Source: an uncultured Saprospiraceae bacterium (lineage in GTDB: Bacteria; Bacteroidota; Bacteroidia; Chitinophagales; Saprospiraceae). Taken from it: DNA of 34,134 nt. Positions 28,301 to 34,134 of the stretch are shown piece after piece. Numbering within the stretch: the first letter of the stretch is position 1; every line of letters begins with the position of its first letter. The position numbers were made by a program, and so were the translations under genes. The notes below the pieces were generated by a model. The model saw only the letters and a list, made by a program, of their open reading frames with translations. It made no database searches and had not been told where the DNA came from. The stretch covers positions 1 through 34,134 of the forward strand of contig CALIAU010000041.1 in the NCBI GenBank assembly GCA_938045585.1, read 5' to 3'.

Positions 28301-28880
28301 CATTCCCACCAACTGAACTAAGGCTTTCCAAGCCATTCATGCTAGTTAAAACTTCATTTCTGTCAATGAATATTCTACCGCCGACGGAGTTAAGACTTTC
28401 TAATCCGCTCAAATTTCTCAGACTATCATTTCTCCAAATATGAAGGTCAATACTTATAGAATTAAGACTTTCTAAACCGCTTAAGTCTGTTAATTTTTCA
28501 CTTTTCCCAATGACTAATGAACCATTAATCGAGACAAGATTCTCTAAACCAGTTAGGCTTGTTAATGCAACATTATATTCAATTTCAAAACACCCGTTAA
28601 TTGAGGTTAGATTTTCTAAACCTTCAAAATTCACCAGGTTTTTGTGATTTACTTCTAATATGAGGCCACCTATAGAAGTGAGTTGATTTAGTCCAAGAAG
28701 ATTAGATACTGGTTTCTCAATAATTACTGGACCTTGAATCACAGTACAGCCTGGGTAATCTGTTGCAAAGTTATCTACCTGACTCTGAGAAGAAAACGTG
28801 ATGCCACTTGGCAGACAGTTTTGTGCTGAAAGATCAAAACTGAATATAGAAATTAATAAAAGGGAAATCAGAGTTCTCAT
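25314..28880 (-). CDS. T9SS-exported surface protein with 24-residue leucine-rich repeats
   Basis: A 1188-residue protein. Residues 1-19 are a signal peptide (cut before QNCLPSG). Residues about 82-657 are twenty-four repeats of 24 residues on the pattern LTSLNGLENL..IGG.L.I..NDA, a leucine-rich or receptor-L-domain-like beta solenoid. A middle region follows with FYDLNQNGLYDQNEPF and a domain opening CSYDPNDKLVNPLFPQNYAL, seen in many large Bacteroidota surface proteins. Then comes EDCDDMDPSVYPGAPEIPNN, a MopE-like metal or calcium motif. The last 80 residues (PNPTNGFLSVEMPF, then LPSGLYLLII) form a type A T9SS sorting domain, which directs passage across the outer membrane and surface attachment. 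Binding or adhesion is the usual inference for such proteins. It is transcribed alone. Confidence 0.9.
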   Translation of the reverse strand: MRTLISLLLISIFSFDLSAQNCLPSGITFSSQSQVDNFATDYPGCTVIQGPVIIEKPVSNLLGLNQLTSIGGLILEVNHKNLVNFEGLENLTSINGCFEIEYNVALTSLTGLENLVSINGSLVIGKSEKLTDLSGLESLNSISIDLHIWRNDSLRNLSGLESLNSVGGRIFIDRNEVLTSMNGLESLSSVGGNVLIDRNDDLISINSLDNLTTIGGNLDIWRNNGLTNLNNLQNLTSVGGNLDIWKNDNLTTLDALENLTSVGGYCKISDNDGLTILNGLQNLNAIGEDLRITYNFALTDINAFENITSVNARLLLLSNSNLLNLQSLNNITSVGRDVLIESNSSLLTLDGLENLNSIGEDLSILNNRALLNLDGLENITSLKNNLTISENDSLTNLNGLENLNTIDGNLTITDNGALLSLSGLENITEIEGGLNISDNDSLNSLDDLENITTLGGDLTIADNGALTSLNGLENINSFNGDLTISNNDVLTSLIELENITSIEGRLYIHGNQTLTSLNGLENLNAVGGYLSISSNDALTSLNGLENLNAVGGYLSISRNDALTSLNGLENINAIGENLYIQWNDALTSLNGLENICTIEGNLSIYDNDALTSLNGLENINTIVGNLSIYDNDALTSLNGMENINTISGDLYIQRNDALAVCNIPFICEHLLLDGSNIIENNAPGCNSEDEILYACGNFGKVYHPIFYDLNQNGLYDQNEPFYADAHVIIDPGSIISYSNATNGGLKYLQLDSNFTISYNEFSAPNWDLTTDSLSYTVRLDTINRTDTLYFGIYPKNFNSDARSSIVSNNLRCNEHVTFEVIGENTGTTTSSGVLWFTVDPEILDIQFIDTPDTIIDTNTLGWFFDDLYPGNSIRKKISLQIPGPPDFPLGETITFSSWLRYEDINGPHVTRTHVYSDVVQCSYDPNDKLVNPLFPQNYALIEDELVYTVRFQNTGNAEAYDITILDTLDTQLDLSSFRFIASSHEEVLSVSRRNQFLSFDFVDIFLPDSTSNLELSQGYVMYAITPLESILDGTIINNSASIYFDFNPPIHTNTTENKMVHSFDADEDDFAIWEDCDDMDPSVYPGAPEIPNNDIDEDCDGDDFTTSTSEVSQPRPQIHPNPTNGFLSVEMPFTKPASLRVRDTSGKTRIVQKIEKIAQLDISELPSGLYLLIIKTEENQWVERIMKI
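26910..28637 (-). repeat. 24 tandem 72-bp repeats in the leucine-rich gene
   Basis: The 24-residue protein repeat corresponds to a 72-bp DNA period across about 1.7 kb. The six units at the C-terminal end (about 26910-27341) are nearly identical in DNA, sharing words such as AATCCATTTAAACTAGTTA, while units nearer the start are diverged. The gradient points to recent expansion at the 3' end of the array. Confidence 0.9.
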
Positions 28881-29027
28881 AATTTCGTTTTTGAATTAGC
28901 TTGGTTTTAAAATCTTTTAAAGAAATATTGCAATGCATGGATTTATGCTTTCCGAATAGTGCAAATTTCTCCTTGAAGATAGATTATTTCTGCTTCTTGT
29001 TAAAAAATAAGAGGTGACATATAGCAT

Positions 29028-29220
29028 CAAACCTGCGTGAGGTGCATGGAAGAACCTGTGTCTGAGGGCATGAAATGCCTGAGGACGGAGCGAATAGCGA
29101 ACTCTGGAATGGACCGACCCTACATAATGCAGGCCTGTCCTGAATTATGTCCCAAGCGTAGCGCAGGGCTGGGGTCACGCCCAAATCAAGCACATTTAAG
29201 GCTGAAAGCCCTGTTTTATG
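29028..29220. repeat. GC-rich structured intergenic element
   Basis: Markedly GC-richer than its surroundings. It contains hairpins GGCAT-GAA-ATGCC (29067-29079) and ACATAAT..ATTATGT (29122-29128 with 29144-29150), plus words such as GAGGACGGAGCGAATAGCGA. It resembles dispersed intergenic repeats that I recall from Saprospiria; a second copy is not in this window, so the family claim is unproven. Confidence 0.45.
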
Positions 29221-29266
29221 GTGGAATGAGGCTATATACAGTTAGTAGGAATTGGAAATTAATACG

Positions 29267-29274
29267 TATATTTG
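29267..29274 (+). promoter_or_regulatory. Candidate -7 box (TATATTTG) of the rimP operon
   Basis: TATATTTG fits the TAnnTTTG consensus. A transcript starting a few bases later would have a leader of about 60 bases that includes the hairpin at 29291-29318. The -33 region (near TTAG at 29242-29245) is poor. Confidence 0.5.
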
Positions 29275-29290
29275 CGGCAGATTAACAGGG

Positions 29291-29318
29291 AAAGGGAGCG
29301 GAAATCGTTCCCTTTTTT
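29291..29318 (+). terminator. Attenuator-like hairpin in the rimP-nusA-infB leader
   Basis: AAAGGGAGCG (29291-29300) and CGTTCCCTTT (29306-29315) form a 10-bp stem with one G-U pair around GAAAT, and the T-run continues to 29318. It is shaped as an intrinsic terminator but lies between the promoter box and the rimP start at 29341, so it should cause premature termination. Control by NusA, itself encoded in the operon, is a natural hypothesis. Confidence 0.6.
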
Positions 29319-29340
29319 AATTTGGTTAATACAAAACCCA

Positions 29341-29817
29341 ATGAAAAATCTAAAAAAGGAGATTCAGAAGCAGGTAGAGGAGTATTGTGTGCAGGAAGAG
29401 ATGACCGATGTTTTTGTTTTAGAGGTGCGCCTTGAAAAGGGAAAAAATCTAAAAGTGTTTCTTGATAGTGATGAGTCTTTGACCTTTAGAAAGTGTACGC
29501 GGATCAGTCGTCATTTAGAAGAAAAAATTGAAGAGGGAGGATGGTTGCCTGAAAAATATTTATTGGAGGTTTCTTCTCCGGGTGCGGATAAACCTTTAGT
29601 GAATAAACGACAATATCCTAAGCACATTGGAAGAACGATAGTTGTGGAGACAGCTATAGAAAAAATTGAGGGAGAATTGCTGAGTGTGGGACCAGATTCT
29701 ATAGAGATAGAATTTATTAAGGACAGAAAAAAGAAGCTAGTGGAGAGAGTAGATGTAGCGTTTGATAAAATAAAGAAAGCTAATATCATAATAACAATTA
29801 ATTCGAAAAAGAAATGA
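29341..29817 (+). CDS. rimP: Ribosome maturation factor RimP
   Basis: A 158-residue cytosolic protein, normal for the family, which helps assemble the 30S subunit. The segment CTRISRHLEEKIEE, then YLLEVSSPGADKPL and RQYPKHIGR, are the conserved RimP features, with a Sm-like C-terminal domain (GELLSVGPDSIEIEF). I use the ATG at 29341; a TTG start at 29272 would extend into the leader hairpin. It overlaps nusA by four bases (ATGA), in the order rimP-nusA-infB found across bacteria. Confidence 0.93.
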   Translation: MKNLKKEIQKQVEEYCVQEEMTDVFVLEVRLEKGKNLKVFLDSDESLTFRKCTRISRHLEEKIEEGGWLPEKYLLEVSSPGADKPLVNKRQYPKHIGRTIVVETAIEKIEGELLSVGPDSIEIEFIKDRKKKLVERVDVAFDKIKKANIIITINSKKK

Positions 29818-31052
29818 ATCTAGTAGAATCATTTGCTGAATTCAAAGCCGGTAAAAATGTAGATCGGCCGACGATGGTAAGAGTATTGGAAGATGTATTT
29901 CGAACTCTTATAAAGAAAAAATATGGATCCGATGACAACTTTGATGTTATCGTGAACACACAGAGTGGTGACCTTGAATTATGGAGAGTAAGAGAAATAG
30001 TTTCAGATGGTGAAGTAACAGATGAACAAAGCCAAATTGCTATTTCAGAAGCACAGTCCATTGATTCGGATTACGATGTAGGAGAGGAGTGTTACGAACA
30101 ACTGGGGATTGAAGATTTCGGAAGACGTGCGGTAATGGCGGCGCGTCAGACATTGATCTCCAGAATTATGGAATTGGAGAAAGATGAAATCTATAAAAGA
30201 TATTCTGATCGTATAGGTGACATCGTACTAGGAGAAGTACACCAGATATTGAAAAGAGAGTTGCTGATAATTGATGACGCAACTGGAAACGAACTGATAC
30301 TTCCTAGAATGGAGATGATCCGTGGTGATTTCTTCAGAAAGGGAGACATGGTAAAAGGGACAATTAAGAAGGTAGAGATGAAGAATAACAACCCGGTGGT
30401 TGTGATGTCAAGAACGGATAGTACCTTCTTAGAAAAACTGATGGCGCAAGAGGTGCCGGAGATTGAAGATGGACTGATTACCATTAAGAAGATTGTACGT
30501 ATTCCTGGTGAAAGAGCCAAGGTTGCAGTAGAGTCTTATGATGACCGTATTGATCCTGTGGGAGCCTGTGTAGGAATGAAGGGAAGTAGAATCCATGGTA
30601 TTGTACGTGAATTGAAAAATGAAAATATTGATATTGTTAACTACACAGCGAACAATAACTTATTTATACAAAGATCACTTACGCCAGCTAAGATTACCAG
30701 CATTGATATCAATGATGAGAAAATGACAGCGGCAGTGTTCTTGAAGGCAGATCAGGTTTCTCTAGCGATAGGGAAGGGAGGAAGTAATATTAAGTTAGCA
30801 AGTAAGTTAACAGGATATGAAATTGATGTATACAGAGAGACAGATGATCCAGATATGGAAGATGTGGACTTAGACGAGTTTGCAGATGAGATCGAAGAGT
30901 GGATCTTGGATCAATTTAAGGGCATTGGTTGCGATACAGCAAGAAGTGTCTTAGACCTGAGTAGAGATGAATTAATACGAAGAACAGATTTAGAGGAGGA
31001 AACGATAGACGATGTTCTCAAAATATTAAAAGCGGAATTCGATAAAGAATAG
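29814..31052 (+). CDS. nusA: Transcription termination/antitermination factor NusA
   Basis: A 412-residue RNA polymerase-binding factor that modulates pausing and intrinsic termination. The N-terminal domain (residues 1 to about 125, with FRTLIKKKYG) is followed by an S1 domain (about 130-195, GDIVLGEVHQI) and two KH domains. KH1 includes GACVGMKGSRIHGIVREL and KH2 includes VSLAIGKGGSNIKLASKL, both with intact GxxG loops. The C-terminus has a short helix-hairpin-helix-like part (FKGIGCDTARSVLDLSRDEL). The length is that of NusA without the long C-terminal repeats of E. coli. The start overlaps the rimP stop. Confidence 0.95.
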   Translation: MNLVESFAEFKAGKNVDRPTMVRVLEDVFRTLIKKKYGSDDNFDVIVNTQSGDLELWRVREIVSDGEVTDEQSQIAISEAQSIDSDYDVGEECYEQLGIEDFGRRAVMAARQTLISRIMELEKDEIYKRYSDRIGDIVLGEVHQILKRELLIIDDATGNELILPRMEMIRGDFFRKGDMVKGTIKKVEMKNNNPVVVMSRTDSTFLEKLMAQEVPEIEDGLITIKKIVRIPGERAKVAVESYDDRIDPVGACVGMKGSRIHGIVRELKNENIDIVNYTANNNLFIQRSLTPAKITSIDINDEKMTAAVFLKADQVSLAIGKGGSNIKLASKLTGYEIDVYRETDDPDMEDVDLDEFADEIEEWILDQFKGIGCDTARSVLDLSRDELIRRTDLEEETIDDVLKILKAEFDKE

Positions 31053-31091
31053 ACGCTTTTAAAGACTTTTATTTGACAGGAAAATTATTGA

Positions 31092-33791
31092 ATGGCACAA
31101 CGATTATTTAAGATTGCTAAAGAACTCAATGTTGGTACCGGTACTATAGTAGAGTATCTAAACAGTAACGGTTTCGAAATTGATAACAAACCTACTTCTA
31201 AGGTAACAGACGATATGTACAACGTCTTGCTGGAGAAGTACAGCAACTCTATGGCTGTGAAAGAGAAGGCTGATAAGATGGTGATAGGTTCGCGTATAGC
31301 AGAAAAAGAAGAGATTACACCTATTACTCCGCCTGCGCCGGCAGCACCTCCTGTTGAAGAAGTGAAGAAAGAAGAGGAAGTAGTGGAAGAGCCGCAGCCA
31401 ATCTTGAAAAAGGATAAAGAAGAACTTATAAAAGCGGAAGTGCCTCAGAAGGAACTTAAGGTCATAGGAAAGATAGATCTTACACCTAAGAAGAAAGAGA
31501 CTAAGAAGGTAGAAGCGAAGAAAGAGGAAGTAAAAAAAGAAGAGAAGAAAGAAGTAGCAGCGAAAGCAGAACAAGCACCGGCAGAACCACAACAATTATC
31601 AACTGCACCGCCGGAAGAATTATTAAAACACAATGCACCTACCTTACAAGGACTTAAGGTCTTAGGAAAGATTGATGCTAAAAAATTAGAGAAACCTAAA
31701 CCGAAGCCAGTAGAGAAAAAACAACCTGCTGCAAGAAAGCAAGGCCAGGGTGGCGGTTCTACTCCAGATAACAGAAGAAAACGAACACGTAAAAAGATAT
31801 CTGCAAAAGATTATGCAAAGCGTGGGAAAAACAGACCTTCTACTAAAAAGTCAGACGAGATAAAAACGGTTTCTAAAAAGGAGATCGAAGAAAAAATCAA
31901 GTCCACAATGGCAAAGATGGCCGGTGGAGGTAAGAATAAGCGTCAGAAAATACGTAGAGATAATAGAGCGGATAAACGTGAGAAGCAGGAGATTAAAGAT
32001 CTGGAAAGCATTGACACAAAACTAAAGGTAACAGAGTTTATCTCTGTATCTGAGTTTGCAAGTTTGCTTAGCGTTTCAGCAACGGATATTATTACTACCT
32101 GTATGGGGCTGGGGGTATTCGTTTCTATTAACCAAAGGCTAGATGCGGAAATCATAGAATTAGTTGCATCAGAGTTTGAAACTGAAATAGAATTTATTTC
32201 TGCTGATGAGGTAGAAGAGGAAGAAGAAGAAATTGTAGATGATCCTGCTGACTTGGTGCCAAGAGCACCGATTGTAACTGTCATGGGTCACGTGGATCAT
32301 GGTAAGACGTCCTTACTGGATTATATCCGTAAAGCAAATGTTGCCGATGGAGAGGCAGGGGGTATCACTCAGCACATTGGAGCCTATGAAGTACGTGTAG
32401 GTCCGGATGCAAAGAAAATCACGTTTTTAGATACACCAGGTCACGAAGCCTTTACAGCGATGCGTGCGAGGGGAGCTAAAGTAACGGATATTGTAGTTGT
32501 TATAATTGCTGCAGATGATAAATTAATGCCACAGAGTAAGGAGGCAATCAGTCACGCAACGGCAGCAGGGGTACCTATCGTTTTTGCGATAAATAAGATT
32601 GATAAAGACGGTGCGGATCCAGAACGAATCAAAGGAGAACTAGCAGCCTTAAACTTCCAGGTGGAAGATTGGGGAGGAAAGTATCAGTCACAAGATATCT
32701 CAGCAAAAGCAGGAACAAACATTGAGCAACTCTTAGAAAAGATTTTGTTAGAAGCAGAGCTACTCGACTTGAAAGCAAATCCGAAAAGAGAATCAACAGG
32801 TACTATCGTAGAGGCATCTCTCGATAAGGGACGTGGATATGTTACAAAGCTCTTAGTGCAAAACGGAACATTGAGTATAGGTGATGTTATCGTAGCAGGA
32901 GGCCACTCTGGTAAGATTAAAGCCATGTTTAATGAGAAGGGTAAGAAGGTGAAGAAGGCTGGTCCATCAACACCAGTTCTTATATTAGGACTTTCTGGTG
33001 CACCTCAGGCAGGTGAGAAATTTAAAGAAACAGAAACGGAACAAGAAGCAAGACAGATTGCCTTGAAACGTTCACAAATAAATAGAGAGCAAACAAACAG
33101 AGCATCTAAACGTATTTCACTTGATGAGATTGGAAGACGTCTAGCACTTGGAACATTTAAGGATCTTAACCTTATCGTGAAGGGTGATGTGGATGGTTCT
33201 ATTGAGGCACTCTCTGATTCACTTATCAAATTAACGCAAGAAACGGTTGCTGTAAATGTTATACACAAGGCAGTGGGACAAATTGCAGAATCTGATATCC
33301 TCTTAGCATCCGCATCGGATGCCATTGTTATAGGTTTCCAGGTGAGACCATCTATGGGCGCACGTAACCTTGCAGAAAAAGAAGGTGTACAGATTAAACT
33401 CTACTCTATTATTTACGAAGCGATCGAAGAGATTAAGTCTGCCATCGAGGGCATGCTTGAACCTACGAAGGAAGAAAAAATTGTTTCGCAGGTGGAAGTA
33501 CGTGAGGTTTATAAGATTAGTAAGATTGGTACGATTGCTGGATCCTATGTTACGGAGGGTAAGATCAACAGGAACAATCACATTCGATTGATTCGAGATG
33601 GTATCGTTGTCTATCCTAACAAAGAAGGCGTGATTGGAGAACTTGCTTCCTTGAAACGATTTAAGGATGATGCCAAAGAAGTACGTAACGGTATGGAATG
33701 TGGTATCAGTATCAAAAACTTTAATGACATTAAAGTAGGTGATGTTATTGAGGCATATGAGATCGTGGAGACTAAGCAGACCTTGAAGTAA
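31092..33791 (+). CDS. infB: Translation initiation factor IF-2
   Basis: An 899-residue GTPase that brings initiator tRNA to the 30S subunit and promotes joining of the 50S. Residues 1-50 are an IF2 N-terminal helical domain ([20 protein letters not shown]). Residues about 70-290 are a low-complexity Lys/Glu/Pro linker, and a second N-domain-like segment lies at about 320-370. The G domain has G1 GHVDHGKT (from residue 399), G3 DTPGHEAF, G4 NKID and SAKAG. Domains II to IV follow to the C-terminus ([19 protein letters not shown]). All GTP-binding motifs are intact. It follows nusA by 39 bases and ends the operon. Confidence 0.96.
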   Translation: MAQRLFKIAKELNVGTGTIVEYLNSNGFEIDNKPTSKVTDDMYNVLLEKYSNSMAVKEKADKMVIGSRIAEKEEITPITPPAPAAPPVEEVKKEEEVVEEPQPILKKDKEELIKAEVPQKELKVIGKIDLTPKKKETKKVEAKKEEVKKEEKKEVAAKAEQAPAEPQQLSTAPPEELLKHNAPTLQGLKVLGKIDAKKLEKPKPKPVEKKQPAARKQGQGGGSTPDNRRKRTRKKISAKDYAKRGKNRPSTKKSDEIKTVSKKEIEEKIKSTMAKMAGGGKNKRQKIRRDNRADKREKQEIKDLESIDTKLKVTEFISVSEFASLLSVSATDIITTCMGLGVFVSINQRLDAEIIELVASEFETEIEFISADEVEEEEEEIVDDPADLVPRAPIVTVMGHVDHGKTSLLDYIRKANVADGEAGGITQHIGAYEVRVGPDAKKITFLDTPGHEAFTAMRARGAKVTDIVVVIIAADDKLMPQSKEAISHATAAGVPIVFAINKIDKDGADPERIKGELAALNFQVEDWGGKYQSQDISAKAGTNIEQLLEKILLEAELLDLKANPKRESTGTIVEASLDKGRGYVTKLLVQNGTLSIGDVIVAGGHSGKIKAMFNEKGKKVKKAGPSTPVLILGLSGAPQAGEKFKETETEQEARQIALKRSQINREQTNRASKRISLDEIGRRLALGTFKDLNLIVKGDVDGSIEALSDSLIKLTQETVAVNVIHKAVGQIAESDILLASASDAIVIGFQVRPSMGARNLAEKEGVQIKLYSIIYEAIEEIKSAIEGMLEPTKEEKIVSQVEVREVYKISKIGTIAGSYVTEGKINRNNHIRLIRDGIVVYPNKEGVIGELASLKRFKDDAKEVRNGMECGISIKNFNDIKVGDVIEAYEIVETKQTLK

Positions 33792-33808
33792 AAAACCTAC
33801 GGGTTTTT
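33791..33808 (+). terminator. Hairpin terminator after infB
   Basis: AAAAACC (33791-33797) pairs with GGTTTTT (33802-33808) around TACG. The stem begins in the infB stop codon and ends in five T. A second hairpin, GCCTGGT..ACCAAGGC, follows at 33825-33847. Termination here is likely but the stem is A/T-rich. Confidence 0.5.
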
Positions 33809-33949
33809 GGGTTTCCGTCCTTTGGCCTGGTTTCACGGTACCAAGGCTTTGCGGGTTTGCGTTTCCAAGAAATAAGACTATTCATTTTCATTAGAGCGTA
33901 TTGGATTTGGATTAGAAGTATTGTGCTTATATATTCGTTAGGCACAAGA
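33792..33949. other. Short gap between infB and the putative intron
   Basis: Besides the terminator hairpins it holds near-repeats of a GGGTTT.GGGTTTCC type (33801-33816 and 33852-33866). No gene or RNA was recognised. Confidence 0.5.
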
Positions 33950-34134
33950 GTGTGCCCTGAATGGAAAGAGAACCACTGATTCATCAGCTAGTTCGATAAC
34001 CAATGCTATAATTAAGATGGAGGTAGGTCCTCCGTAGACGCTGTACAGGCAGAGTTTACAAATCGCCTTAAGGTGCTGGGGAAGTGATTTTCTGGTATTG
34101 AGCGTTAAGGAAAAGGCTTGGTGATACAAGTCAG
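33950..34134 (+). mobile_element. Putative 5' end of a group II intron (runs off window)
   Basis: The segment begins GTGTGCCCTGAATGG, fitting the GUGYG 5' end of group II introns, then shows AGAGAACCAC, GCTAGTTCGATAACC, GGTGCTGGGGAAG and finally TGATACAAGTCAG. That series of words in this order is what I recall from the 5' part of bacterial group II introns with a reverse transcriptase gene. No reverse transcriptase sequence falls within the window. The call is from memory of the family and not from alignment, so a different structured RNA is possible. Confidence 0.55.

Larger units (their letters stand above)
28881..29340. other. Upstream gap with structured repeat and rimP leader
   Basis: No gene is called here. 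The left 140 bases are the promoter side of the leucine-rich-repeat gene, without a clear promoter box. The middle holds a GC-rich structured element (29028-29220). The right end holds the promoter and leader of rimP. A 69-codon minus-strand frame over 28984-29193 follows the repeat and is not called. Confidence 0.6.

Noticed and set aside
26910-28637. Regular repeats that could be mistaken for a CRISPR array
   Set aside because: The 72-bp period is an uninterrupted coding repeat of 24 residues with no spacers, inside a single long frame.
28984-29193. 69-codon minus-strand frame
   Set aside because: It coincides with the GC-rich structured element and has no recognisable domain.
33938-34129. 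63-codon minus-strand frame at the right edge
   Set aside because: It is antisense to the putative intron and has no protein features.

Overview
The window looks like a chromosomal segment of an AT-rich Bacteroidota, most likely Saprospiria or a close relative. The reasons are a C-terminal type IX secretion sorting domain, the MqnC enzyme of futalosine menaquinone synthesis, several short-lipobox lipoproteins, promoter-like TAnnTTTG boxes, and GC-rich intergenic repeats that encode spurious FFLDEKVAKN-like peptides. The lineage call is inference from gene families; no rRNA or tRNA gene is visible.

Region by region: (1) 1-348 holds the edge of an apparent IS3-like element, short tandem and palindromic repeats, and a minus-strand terminator. 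(2) 272-13877 is a minus-strand operon: lipoprotein, then outer-membrane beta-barrel, then a 3148-residue exported protein built around a tandem duplication of about 835 residues. (3) 14100-21602, divergent from it, is a plus-strand operon of two exported TPR-CHAT (caspase-like) proteins with intact His/Cys dyads, a small ECF-type sigma factor, and a single-pass membrane TPR protein shaped like an anti-sigma factor. (4) 21603-22402 is a gene-free stretch with an inverted pair of structured repeats. (5) 22403-25199 carries a purine nucleoside phosphorylase and, convergently, mqnC followed by a small lipoprotein. (6) 25314-28880 is a surface protein with twenty-four 24-residue leucine-rich repeats, a MopE-like calcium or metal motif and a T9SS tail. 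(7) 28881-29340 contains a structured intergenic repeat, then a promoter and an attenuator-like hairpin. (8) 29341-33791 is the conserved rimP-nusA-infB translation and transcription operon. (9) After infB come a terminator hairpin and what looks like the 5' end of a group II intron running off the window.

The most interesting unit is the four-gene CHAT-CHAT-sigma-TPR operon with its 4-bp ATGA overlap and an inverted-repeat-rich divergent promoter region shared with the giant-protein operon. A testable reading is an envelope-sensing proteolytic cascade: the periplasmic CHAT proteases act on the membrane TPR protein, releasing the sigma factor, which may control the divergent cell-surface operon. 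That mechanism is inference; the gene order, domains and catalytic residues are read from the sequence.

All family assignments rest on motif recognition by eye. No database search or structure prediction was run.
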